37,668 bases of DNA from the NCBI GenBank assembly GCA_002179805.1, contig NAVB01001977.1, forward strand, positions 1-37,668, written 5' to 3'. The position numbers were made by a program, and so were the translations under genes. The notes beneath the pieces are model-generated. The model ran no database searches. It saw only the letters and a program-made list of their open reading frames with translations, and was not told the origin of the DNA. The DNA comes from Acanthamoeba lenticulata. Taxonomy: Eukaryota; Discosea; Longamoebia; Acanthamoebidae. Below, one piece after another: positions 1 through 10,058 of the stretch (positions are counted from its first letter, which is position 1; the number at the start of each line of letters is the position of its first letter).

Positions 1-426
1 CTTTTGATGGATGAAAAAAAAAAAAAAAAATGAGAGAGAGAGAAATAATACCTGCTCGAACTTGGTGAGGTTGGACGGGTACGGGCAAGTGCTTCCAGCT
101 CCAGAACCCAGAATAGCTCCTGGTTTGTTGAAGGGCGAGAGCTCTTCGGCAGTCGGGTTAAAATAAAGAACACCGTTCGGGTGGAGGGAGATCTTGGTGA
201 TGGTGCTGTTGTAAAACTTGAAGCTGAAGGAGCCAGTCGAAAGGTTTTGAGGGATGGGCCGACTGTCTTGGAACAGGGTCGCGCCGTCCAACAGCGTGGC
301 GCCAGAGATAGTAGAGAGATCAAGAGACGTCACGGGCACGTCCGAGGTCTTGAGTGTGTAGGCGGCCGCGGCGGAGAGGAACACGGCCAGCAGCAGGACC
401 GAAAGGAGAGCGGTGAACGTCTTCAT
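1..426 (-). CDS. Secreted protein of unknown family, N-terminal exon (partial)
   Basis: The first exon reads from the ATG at 426 down to a GTATTA donor just after 52, giving 125 codons in phase 0; the rest lies beyond the left edge. The N-terminus (MKTFTALLSVLLLAVFLSAA) is a textbook signal peptide: one lysine, a Leu/Val/Ala core, then small residues suited to signal peptidase. The mature part is Ser/Thr-rich and has N-glycosylation sequons such as NLST and NSTI and a stretch of short hydrophobic strands, so a beta-rich extracellular domain is likely. I do not recognise the family. Bases 1-51 are intron and include an A17 run. The protein should enter the ER and be secreted or displayed. A TATAAAA sits about 150 bp upstream. 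Confidence 0.7.
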   Translation of the reverse strand, partial: MKTFTALLSVLLLAVFLSAAAAYTLKTSDVPVTSLDLSTISGATLLDGATLFQDSRPIPQNLSTGSFSFKFYNSTITKISLHPNGVLYFNPTAEELSPFNKPGAILGSGAGSTCPYPSNLTKFEQVLFLSLSFFFFFFIHQK

Positions 427-571
427 GGTGAGGCGGGTGGGCGTGAATGTGAGTGCGGGCCGGGCAACCCGCTTTCTCTAGGCGCTATCGGAGTTTACCA
501 ATAATTTGCGGTTGCCATCCGGTGGTAGGGGTTGGTGTCCGTGTGGTTTACGGGCCGTTGATTGGCTCCCA

Positions 572-578
572 TTTTATA
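572..578 (-). promoter_or_regulatory. Candidate TATA box for the secreted-protein gene
   Basis: The minus strand reads TATAAAA about 146 bp upstream of the ATG at 426. Spacing allows a 5' UTR of roughly 100 nt. No transcript evidence is available here. Confidence 0.35.
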
Positions 579-894
579 CTAAGGAGAGGGTTGCTTCGCG
601 ACGCTTTACGGTTCCCGCCAATCACACTTCACACACACATAAACTTTTAAAAGTCTTTTTCCCTTTCTCTCCAAGTGAAAACACTCCATTTAAGACCAGA
701 AGAACCAGCTGAGACCGCATCGCGCGGCTCCTCGACTCGCGACTCGGACGAGTAGTTAACTGGTCCTGTCCGCGGGAAGCTGCGTCTGTACGTCAGGGTG
801 GTTACTTCTGGTCACGGAGGCGCGTGTGGATCACGTCATCAAACACTTAAAATTAAAAGAATTCAAGTCAGGCCATTTTTTGGCGACTGCCCCG

Positions 895-901
895 TATAAA
901 A
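895..901 (+). promoter_or_regulatory. Candidate TATA box for carbonic anhydrase
   Basis: TATAAAA stands about 250 bp upstream of the proposed first ATG (1149). If used, the leader would be about 220 nt, longer than most in such a compact genome, so a TATA-less start nearer the ATG remains possible. Confidence 0.3.
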
Positions 902-1148
902 TGTGTGCACCGGTGCGCAGCGCGTTGGACACTGTTGCACACACCCTCATGAGGAAACACGCCGCTACTCTTCCCCGCCGCTCAGTTGCCTTGCTCTGTG
1001 GTGCTCGCTGGGGCACTGCATCTGCTTCTTCGACGCTCTTTGCCGCCAGCCAACTGAGCAGCAGGTTCTTGCCTCTGCCTTGCTGGTCAACAGCAGTCTT
1101 TTTCAACTCTTGGATCTGACAAACAATCACTTTTCTTTGGCCAGACAA

Positions 1149-2361
1149 ATGGCTCCTTCGCTTACCCGCTTGGCCATGCGCTGCCAATCTTCGCTTAAAG
1201 ACGAAGGGTACTTGTCTCTTTCGCTTTTTCATCAAGTAAAAAAAAGGGGTGTAAGCGTAACTGGGCGCGCAACGCTTCGAGCGCAGGCGGGACATGGAAG
1301 AGTCCTACAACGGCTTGGTCAAAGGCAACAGAGAGTGGGTCCAGCAGCAGTTGGAGCGTGACCCTGAGACGTTCAAGCGCATGGCCAAGGGCCAGAGCCC
1401 GCAGGTCCTCTGGATTGGCTGCTCTGATTCTCGTGTCCCTGCCAACATCATCACCGGCAGCGATCCGGGTGCGCCACTGTCCTCTTTTCCCGTGTGTGGT
1501 CGGCCGGGCCGCACTCGGATGAAATGGAGCCCTAACCGTCCTCCTCCTTGCGCTCAGGGTCCATCTTTGTGCACAGGAACATCGCCAACACGGTGGTGCA
1601 CACTGACGTCAACCTCCTCTCAGTCATGCAGTATGCCGTTGACGTGTTGCAGGTGAGCCTTTTTCGTTTTTGTTTTATCTTGCGGCAAGTGATCAACCCC
1701 TAATTTGTGGTCATTGCCCCATACACCAGGTCAAGCACGTTATTGTGTGCGGACACTACGGATGCGGAGGCGTTATCGCTTCCATGACAAACAACCAGTA
1801 CGGCATGGTCGACAACTGGCTGAGGTACGTCGAAGCTGTTCCCGCTAAAGCAGACCCACATGAGACAATATCATTCACACGCACGCGCGCACACGCCACA
1901 CTCGGCACAGGAATCTCAAGGACGAGTACATGCTCCACCGGGAGGAGCTGGAGAGCATCGAGAACGAAGCTGAAAGAGCCAAGCGAATGACCGAGCTCCA
2001 TGTGATCGAAGGTACGTGACCCGCCAGCCACACTTGGCCACCCCCGATATTCCTGTTGCTGACGCGATGACCCTTTCCAATGACAGGCGTCTACAACGTG
2101 TGCCGCACGTCGATTATCAAGGACGCGTGGGAGAGAAGGAAGAAGGATTTGATCTTCCCCCACGTTCATGGCTGGGTCTATGGCGTCCACGACGGCCTCG
2201 TCCGGGGTACCTCCTCTTCCCACCACCGCTTCTATCTCTAACGACAGGCACTGACGGGTTCTCTTATTTTAGACTTGAATGTGACGGTGCGCGGACCGGA
2301 TGACGTGCCGTTGCTTGTTCGTAACCCCGTCAACCCTGCCAACTGCGTCACGACCGACTAA
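1149..2361 (+). CDS. Beta-class carbonic anhydrase, probably mitochondrial
   Basis: The enzyme catalyses reversible hydration of CO2 to bicarbonate. Exons in my model are 1149-1207, 1287-1468, 1558-1652, 1730-1824, 1911-2011, 2087-2206 and 2273-2361; phases agree throughout and give 246 residues. Beta-class zinc-site motifs are present: CSDSR (Cys65, Asp67, Arg69) and GHYGC (His121, Cys124). The core ends with [11 protein letters not shown] and a short tail. The first exon adds 22 residues ([19 protein letters not shown], then GRD) that are Arg/Ser-rich with few acids, like a mitochondrial presequence. Starting at the internal ATG 1294 would give a 224-residue cytosolic form. An AATAAA-type poly(A) signal lies near 2409, and the next gene begins only 101 bp after the stop. 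Confidence 0.93.
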
Positions 2362-2407
2362 GGCGGTGCATGCCGCGCTGATCAAATGAACACAAGAAAA
2401 CCAGAAA

Positions 2408-2414
2408 AAAATAA
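2408..2414 (+). terminator. Candidate poly(A) signal of carbonic anhydrase
   Basis: AATAAAG lies in an A-rich stretch about 50 nt after the stop codon, a normal distance for cleavage and polyadenylation. Confidence 0.4.
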
Positions 2415-2462
2415 AGAAAATTACCAAGAGAAACAAAACAAAAATAAAAACAAACAAAGCAG

Positions 2463-3985
2463 ATGGAGGCAGCACAACACAGAGAAAAACGATTCCTCGT
2501 TGTCATGGTGGACAGTGCCGCCACCTACGTCCAGCGACGAACGGCCATTAGGCGGTCGTGGTTCCGCTACCTTTCTCCAGGCCCTGCAGACGCTACGCCG
2601 CTCACCCCGGACCAAGTGGCCAGGTACTTTAAGTCACATATGCGCATTTCTTCTTCCCTCCGTGCTACTCTGCAGCATTGAGCTCAACACTTGGCGTTCC
2701 CTTGTGTTCAGTGTAGCGGTGTTCTTCGTCGTGGGCAAGAAAGAAGGGGTCGACGTCGGACCTGAAATGCAACAGTACAGCGACATGGTGCAAGGTGCGT
2801 GGGCCAACGCGTATGACTTTCGTTTGTTGTCTTAGTGAGCGCTCAGTGCCCCATCCCTGGGCTCTTAGTTGATGTTGAGGACGCCTACGACAACTTGACT
2901 CAGAAGACACTGGCCTTCATGCGGTACAGCTCGCCGAGAAGACGTTTGTGTGCTGCGTTCTTTGATCGATGATGCGATAAGGCAGGTGGGCCACAGCCCG
3001 GTATGAGTTTGACTACTTCATGCACGCTGACGACGACTCGTTCATTCGGATGGACCTCCTCTTGGCTGCGCTAGCTCCTTTGCCCAGGGACAAGTACGCC
3101 AACTCACGGCTGCCCCCGTGGGTGGTAAATGTCATCTTGCTAAGCTTCTTGCTCTATGAACCAACACAGGCTCTACTGGGGTTATATATGGGACAACACG
3201 GACAAGCGGTATCGTTCTTGATCGGCGTGTACTCGCGCTACTCAGCTGCATTGCTGCCTCGTCCATCTCACATTGGAGTCTCCCTAGAGTCACAAGACCG
3301 TTGCGAGACCCCTCAGCCAAGTCGTACATGCCTTATGAACAGGTGACCCTTCTCCAGGCGGGAGATTACTGTTTGGTGAAAGGTTTGAACGCTGATCGGC
3401 CTTTGGCAACAGTACAAGGAGGACTGGTATCCTCCCTTTGCTTCTGGCTGCGGCTTTGTGCTCAGTTCCGATTTGGTGCAGTATCTGAACGTACGTGATT
3501 ACCCCGTCTTCACGCGCCCTCAAGTGCAGAGTAACCGATGCGCATGTGAGAATGTAGGCACAGAAGGACTTGCCAGACTATCGGCTGGTGGATGTGGCCT
3601 TTGGTCTCTACTTGCAACCAGTTCCCGGCCTGCGTATCATCAACGATGACAGGTGCTTGCTTCCTGCGTACGACCTTGCTTGACGTCCAAAAGGAATCTC
3701 TGATCTCCTCTTGTTCTAGAGTGCGTCCATACGTGCCTATGCCTACCTACTGCGCCGACACGATAGTGCAAGTACACAACCTGATCCCAACCCTCAAGCT
3801 CAGCCTTATTCTTCACCTCACCGTGCGCCTGTCTCGTGCAGCACTACCTTCGCCCAGAGGAGTTCGTGCCGTACTACCTGCGCAGCGTCTCACCAGAAGG
3901 ATCCAGCAGAGCTGCACAAGAGAGCGAGCAACGCATTCGGCAATTCTACGACTTGATGGCTGGCCTGAAGCTGATGAAGAAGTAG
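2463..3985 (+). CDS. GT31-family beta-1,3-galactosyltransferase-like protein
   Basis: Ten exons: 2463-2623, 2712-2794, 2869-2923, 2986-3093, 3170-3208, 3288-3342, 3413-3490, 3558-3652 (acceptor could be 3564), 3720-3771 and 3842-3985. Family landmarks appear in order: VQRRTAIRRSW, VAVFFVVGK, DAYDNLTQKTLAFMR, the metal and nucleotide-sugar motif HADDDSF, then YPPFASGCGFVLS and the VDVAFG segment near the acceptor side. Members transfer Gal or GlcNAc from a UDP-sugar in the Golgi and are normally type II membrane proteins. Oddly, the model starts almost at the catalytic domain (RFLVVMVDSA) and shows no membrane anchor. A missing upstream exon or a soluble form are both possible. The C-terminal tail is charged and ends in two lysines. 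Confidence 0.85.
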
Positions 3986-4486
3986 CAGCCGCTGTGACTG
4001 CGCGGTTAGATCCGTCTCTTTTTCCCCGCCAGACGGAAAGTCCCGACCGCGTGCTTTTCCTCGCTAGGCCCAAGAGCCCAACGCCGAAGATCTTGATTAG
4101 GACCCGAATGGCGAATTCTAAGAACTCCAGAACCAGTTTTCATTGAGTGTTCCCGTGTAAGTCGAGGTCTCTTCACTCCGGTCTGTGTCACGGGACATAT
4201 CGAACCTATCTGCCGCCCCACAGGTCGGCTGCGGGCGAGCCTAGCGCGGCATTGGCGCCTCCGGAGGCCAAGAGGTTCCGCCGGCGCTAGGAGGAACAGG
4301 ACGAAGAGAGTGCTGCGCACAACCCCCAACACCGCCGTCGTCATCCAGCAATCGTGCTTTTTACGGAGCTTCACGTGGCGCGCACAAACCACTTTTCCAA
4401 GAGCGCACGCAACACCAACACAAACCAGGTATCTCACTCTCCAAAACAGTAGTAGCCGGCGTAAGAGAGAGATAGTACGACTGCGC
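3986..4486. other. Intergenic region upstream of the first Zn2Cys6 gene
   Basis: About 500 bp. Open frames on both strands lack recognisable motifs. I see no tRNA, no strong TATA element and no repeat. It should hold the 3' end of the GT31 gene and the promoter of the regulator. Confidence 0.4.
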
Positions 4487-7006
4487 ATGGAGTGGAACAA
4501 AGCCTGCCTTCCATGTCGACTTGTGCACACGACCTGTGATGGGTACTCCGCCGCCCGCCACTTCAGCTACCTCAGGCGCAAGCCTTTTTTTTTCGTTGCT
4601 GCTCCCGTGGAGGTGACGAGAGTGGCAGGGGTCCCTTGGGAACCCTGTCTATCCTGGCCTCGTTCTCTCTCTCGGGCCCCCCACCTCAGGCCAAGGCGCC
4701 TTGTTCTCGCCTGAAGTTGTGCCGTACTCACCGCCGCATCACCGTGTCGTCATTCCAGGAAAAGGCCATGCAGGCGTTGCGTAAAGTTGGGTAAGCCATC
4801 GACCTGCATCAATGTCGAGAAGAAGCGGAGAGGACGCCCACCCAAGAACAAGAATCTCAACGCTGCAGCACCTGCCGCTGCCTCTGCTGTGGCGTCCACC
4901 CGACCCACACAGAGCCCAAAGAACGAAAGAGCCGCCCGGGCAAAGAGCGAAGCGGCGCGGAAATCGCTGCCGGTCAACCAATACGACTACGCCTTTAATT
5001 ATGAAGGCGGGCGGAGGAGAAGCAGTCGACGGGCCAGCACAAGGAGCGTGGAGGCCAGGGTACAGTCGCCACCGGCTTCGTCTGATGAAGGCGAAGAAAA
5101 CAACCACAGTGAAGATGAGGAAGAGGACGACGATGACGACTACTTTGGCGAAGATAGGCACCGGCGCGCCGTTGCCATGGCCAAGAAACGCAAGAGCCCA
5201 CCACCGGCCAAGACCTTGCCGTCAACAGTCAAGACCACCTCAGATTTTGTCACCAAGCGGGCACGCGTAGAACCGCACGAACACGAGACGACTCCTGCCC
5301 ACTCTGGTTCCGCTTCCCCGCAACCACCACCAGCTCGTTTCCGTTGGGCTCATGCCTTTGTTTTTCCGTGTGTCGCACAGGCCCGGTTTCGCCCGCCACG
5401 CCCAACAACGCCGTCTGCGTGGACGACGAACAGCTGCCGCTGCTGCTCGACCCGTCCTACGCCTGGATTGACGACCTCGACCCGACGGGCGAGATGACCA
5501 ACGCGGACTCCTTTCTCCCGCTGGACCTCTTCTCCCTGTCCCTCCCCGATTCGCTCGCGTCTTCGCCTGCGACGCCGCCTCCCTCGATGCTGCCGCTGCC
5601 GCCGGCGCCAACGATGCACAACATCAGCCGCGAGCCACCACCGCCGGCCTCGCCGTCGCCCTCGTTCGAATTCCGTGACGGATTCGCCGACGAGTACAAC
5701 GGCCTGGATGAATGCCACGCCGAGGACGGGCATGACCACGACCACGACTGCACCTGCTCGTCGCCGCACTCGTTCTCGGGCGACGCGGTCGATACCGAGC
5801 TGGTGAACAGCCTGTTTGGCATGGTGTCCGACCAAGTGGGCGAACTCAAGAAGGCCAACCAGGACTTGCGTCAGTCGATCGACTCTCTCTGGCAGAGCTT
5901 CAACGAGCGGCTCGAGCGCGAGGAGAAGCGTGTCAACGACCTGCACCAGCTCGTCGTGGCCACGCGGTTATCGCCAGCCGAAGGGACCGACCCGGCCCTG
6001 GGGCGCAGCACACGCTGGGAGGTCCTGCGCGAGCTGCCGTTCCTGCTCGACTGGGCCGACGACATCGATTTCGCCAATCCCGACGGTTTCGTCATCGATG
6101 ACATGAGGTGCGCCTCCTTCTCTTTGGAGTCATTTCTTTCCTTGCGAGCTGTTTTGGCGTGCAGTCGAGCTCACTGCGTCTTGCCCCTTTCCCACACACA
6201 GCAAACCATTCATCGTGCGCCGACTGGCCAGCGAACCCATGCTGGACCCGGTACGGGTTCACTCCTCTCTTGGCGACGTGACGTGTATTCGCACTGCGTT
6301 CGGCGCTCATGATTGCTCCTCCTCCAACAACATCAACAACAGTCACAATCTCTGCCCGTGAGCGTCTACGCCAGCCCGGCCTTTTGCAACTTCATTCGCG
6401 CTCCTTCGGTACCTTGCGATCTCCGGCTTTTGTTTGATGCGTACAACGTGCTCGTGGCCCTGACGAGCAGCAATCCCAACACGCCAAACACAGCATGACA
6501 TCGTGGGCACGCTTTGCTACAAGGCCCAAGAGGAGCCGCTGCGGTGGTTCCTCGCCAAGAAGAGCTCGCGGCCGGTGGGCGAGCTCTGCTACCTCCCGCT
6601 CACGCGCCAGATTGGGGAGCGCACGGTGCAGAGCCTCACGAAGAATCAGCTCTTCTACGACCGCAATGGCACGGTACGTTGTGATGACGGCCCTTTCCTG
6701 TGCCGGTTTGCCGGAGATGGGCGCACTGACAGGGCTCCTTCTTCCTGGTGTTCACGGCAACCACAGGCCAAGTGGTGGATCCTCGTGGTGGAGCAGTTCA
6801 TGTTGCTGGGGGAGACCACCACCAAGGTGGCCACGGCAGTCCCTTCCGGCGCCTCCTCCCTGGCGTGTCCCACGGGCAACCCGGGAGAGACGAGCGAAGA
6901 AGAAGAGCAACGGCAGCGGTGTCATCACCACGACGCAAAACTGGCCCTGGGAGCCGAGCGGTTGACGGACCTCCGCCCACCACTCGAGCAACAGCTTCTC
7001 TCCTGA
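4487..7006 (+). CDS. Zn2Cys6/AT-hook regulator with PAS-like region, copy 1
   Basis: Exons: 4487-4542, 4759-5306 (donor could also be 5336), 5381-6107, 6202-6250, 6343-6408, 6494-6673 and 6767-7006, for about 621 residues. Cysteines 7, 10, 17, 23, 26 and 35 fit the fungal binuclear zinc cluster CX2CX6CX5CX2CX8C, spliced across the first intron. A basic KKRRGRPPK AT-hook follows at once. The middle has an acidic Asp/Glu stretch (EDEEEDDDDDY), a Pro/Ser-rich region, a His/Asp patch and a coiled coil around VGELKKANQDLRQSIDSL. The C-terminal part (SKPFIVRRL, VYASPAFCNF, HDIVG, AKWWILVV) resembles the PAS fold of the fungal ERT1/AcuK gluconeogenesis regulators. A DNA-binding nuclear regulator is the likely role; its targets are unknown. 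Confidence 0.82.
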
Positions 7007-7485
7007 TCTAGCCTGAATATTCCACTTCCTTCGTTGTAAGATAAAGTCCCTCGTTGTACACAGACAGATAGCAGCTCACTTCCCATAAAACGCGCTTTAC
7101 TTTCATCATTGTGTCGCCTTCTTCGTCCTTCCTCATGTGCAACATCGTGCTCACGGTCGCTGTTCGATCTGGGTCAAGAAAGCGCGACGTGATTGGCGGA
7201 TTTAGTGAATATCACTGACTAAGTTTTGTTCCGGTAATGTTCCGAATATCCGCCACCCGGAACAAGAGCCCAGACGGTCCCGCCGCTTGGGGACGGCCGC
7301 CGGCGGCACTTCGGAAGTGTTGTGGGCAGCCGAGCCCAAGAAGAGACCCCTTTCGTCAAGACCTATTTCTTCTTTTCCCAACGACACAAGCAAAGCCAAC
7401 CTCAGGTTGTGCACGACAACACACCTACACCACTCGACTTCTTCTGTCCCACCATTTCTACGCAGCACTTCCCCACCACACCACC
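7007..7485. other. Intergenic region between the two Zn2Cys6 genes
   Basis: About 480 bp with no supported gene. AGATAAAG near 7037 may act as the poly(A) signal of copy 1. The rest should carry the promoter of copy 2. I see no repeat shared with the upstream region of copy 1. Confidence 0.4.
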
Positions 7486-9777
7486 ATGGACGGAATGACC
7501 GAGTGGAACAAGGCGTGCCTGCCCTGCCGTCTGGTTCACGCTACGTGCAATGGGTGCGTGCTTTTTCCCTCTCTTCCCACTTGAGCAACTCCGCTGGCGC
7601 TAGACGAGAAGAGGGGGGGGGGAGAGACGGCCAAGCGGCTAACTTGGTGGTTGTGGGGCAGCGAGCGGCCATGCAAGCGCTGCAGCGCGCTGGGCCGGCC
7701 CGACAACTGCGTCAACGTGGAGCGCAAGAAGAGAGGACGGCCCCGCAAAAACCCAATTGAAGGCGAGGAGCTGCTTGAGAAGCGGGCTCGTCTCAATGAA
7801 GGTACTCGCATGGCGCCCATTGGACAAACTGCCGCTGTGAGCCGCTTCTCACGTAGTGTCTGGTGTTGTTGCGCGCAGGAAATGAGCACAGCGGAGCCGC
7901 GTCATTGGCGATGGCCGACAGCTCGGCCTCGCACAACATGGCAACGACGTACCACATGTCATTCCCCTCCGTCCCGGTTCAGCAGCCGGCCCCCCGCGGT
8001 TCCTTCTACCCGCCGTCCTCTTCACCCTCTGATTCTCCACACTCGTCCCCTTCCTCGTCGTCATCCTCCTCTTCGGGCGAGCACCAACAAAGCGAGGCGA
8101 TGTTGGCTCGTCCTCAACGGCACCATCACCACCAGCATCATCAGCACCACCACAGCGGGAGTAGCAGCCGCCATCACCACCACCACCACCACAAGCGCAG
8201 CCGTGACCGCCACGAGGAAGAGCACTCGACTGACGTGGGCCTTCTGATCAATGAGATGCGGGAACTGCGGAAGGAGAACAAGATGCTCAACGAGAAGCTG
8301 GCCACCTTCTGCGAGAAGGTCGACCGCAGGCTGACCTCGAGCGAATGCAAGATCGACTCGTTGTCGCAATCGCTCACGACCACCACCTCGACCGGATCGT
8401 TCAACATGGCGGGTTCAACGCCCTCGGGCTGGTCCTCTACCGCCACCTTCTCGGCCTCTCCGCTGTTCATCCGCAAAGAGGTCCTCAAGGATCTCCCTTT
8501 CCTCCTCGACTACGATATCATCTCGGAGCAGGTCCCCTTCCTCATCGACGACTTGCGGTACCGTCATCAACCCCTTGTCCTGGCAAAGCCGACTCTCGTT
8601 CCTCACCATCATCTTCTTCTTCCTGCAGGAAACCTTTCATCGTGCGACGAATCTTTGACCCAACGCCAGAGGAGGACCTCACGGTGCCGGTGACCACCTA
8701 CGCCAACCCGGCCTGCTGCGCTCTTCTCGGCACTGTGTTGGTGCGTTTGCTGACCCTCCTTCGACGCTTCGCTCTTTCTTCTCTGTTTGCTGACGTCGTT
8801 TTTGGTGTGAATCCAGCATGAGCTTGTAGGCGCGCCGTGCTGGTTTGCGCTGGAACAACCCATCCGGGCCTATCTCACGGCGAGGTCGGACAAGCCAGTG
8901 GGCGACATCTTCCTCAACGCGGTCACGCGCAAGGGCAACCGAAAGCGCCTCCTGCGGCTCTTTTCGCGCAACCAAGTCTTCTACAATGCCAAGGGCAACG
9001 TACGCGACATCAGCTTCTTCTCTCTTTTTTGCTCCACTCCATGTCACCTGTCTCACACCATCGGTGTGTTCGTCTGCGCAGGCCAAGTGGTGGATTTCGA
9101 TCATCGACAAGACGGAGGAACTGACAGCGTCCGGGCAGCAGGACAGCAACAAGATCGCGCTCATCCTCAACCGTAACCGCCGAGGCGGTGCCACCATCAG
9201 CCTCCTGCCCAAGGACGGTGAATCAGACGATGAGGACGCTACGCCGAGCACTACGCAGACCTCTCCATCGTCGTCGGGCAGCTCTCCTGCCGTCTCGACA
9301 CCATCTACATCGTCATCCTCCTCCTCTTATGCTTCTTCTTCCTCTGCGCCATTGACCTCAGTGGTGACCACCATTTCTTCTCTCCCCGCGTCGTCTGCTC
9401 TGTCCACCTCACGGTCACTCGCGCCAGCATCGTCCTTCAGCACGGCAGCCAACTTCTTCGTTCCAGCCACGACCTACGCCTCGCCATTTATCTCCACGTC
9501 CTCGCTCGCCCCTGTGTCTTCACCGTCTATCTCGAGCTTTCTCTACAGCGCGGGTCTGCCTGGGGCCATCAGCGCTCCCGCCCTGCGGAGCGAGGGCGCG
9601 GTCGGCGAGCTCTCAGACTTTGCCAGCAGCATCGCGGGCGGGGGTATGAACCCGCGCGTGAGTCAAGGCGGCGACAAGCCCGAGTATCTTGACCCAGAAC
9701 TACAGGAGCTGTGGGCGCTTCTTGCCCCAACTGATTTCAGTGGCCAGCCTTCCGCCGCGCTCAGCACGTGTAAATAG
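7486..9777 (+). CDS. Zn2Cys6/AT-hook regulator with PAS-like region, copy 2
   Basis: Exons: 7486-7553, 7662-7801, 7879-8557, 8629-8740, 8817-8999 and 9082-9777, giving 625 residues. The zinc cluster uses Cys11, 14, 21, 27, 30 and 39, followed by the AT-hook KKRGRPRK. Compared with copy 1 it has a long His-rich run (around residues 150-178), a coiled coil (RELRKENKMLNEKLATF) and a Ser/Thr-rich tail after the PAS-like part (KPFIVRRIF, TTYANPACCALLG, HELVG, AKWWISII). Intron positions in the zinc cluster, before KPFIV, before HELVG and before AKWW match copy 1, so the pair arose by tandem duplication. Copy 1 has extra introns in the middle and in the PAS-like part. Confidence 0.85.
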
Positions 9778-10058
9778 TTGAGAGACGGAGCAGTTGTACA
9801 GAGAGACGAATGTAAAAACAAACAAATGATGATAAGAACGTGTGCCCCAGCAACATAAACAACAACCACACAGGCGAACACAATTTCGCCGCAGGGCGTG
9901 CCTACCATTCCTGAAGCGAATTTTTCTTGAGGCTCAAGAAGCGGCTGACCACCGGCTTGGGGCAAGACTGTGAGCGCGACCGAACACCACCACCCTCGCC
10001 TCCAGCCTCTGGACTTGGGTGCTATCCGTGCTCTCGACGACCTCCTTCTTCAGTGGCC
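9778..10058. other. Short intergenic region before the USP9X-like gene
   Basis: 280 bp with no motif I can name. The frame of the next gene stays open upstream to an ATG at 9927, which would add 44 Pro/Arg-rich residues. I prefer the ATG at 10059, which has better context and starts the acidic N-terminus. Confidence 0.35.

Larger units (their letters stand above)
427..1148. other. Divergent intergenic region between the secreted-protein gene and carbonic anhydrase
   Basis: About 720 bp separate two divergently transcribed genes. Overlapping open frames on both strands here show no family motif and no convincing codon pattern, so I treat them as noise. Two TATA-like elements point outward, at 572-578 on the minus strand and 895-901 on the plus strand, and CCAAT pentamers occur nearby. 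This arrangement fits two core promoters. Confidence 0.5.

Noticed and set aside
831..1295. A 154-codon minus-strand open frame in the divergent promoter region
   Set aside because: It is basic and low in motifs, overlaps the carbonic anhydrase leader exon, and has no family signature.
4006..4530. A 174-codon minus-strand open frame upstream of the first zinc-cluster gene
   Set aside because: Arg/Leu-rich composition typical of the antisense of GC-rich DNA, no motif, and it overlaps the first exon of the regulator.
8679..9251. A 190-codon minus-strand open frame
   Set aside because: It is antisense to PAS-like exons of the second regulator, which have conserved splice sites and a paralogue.
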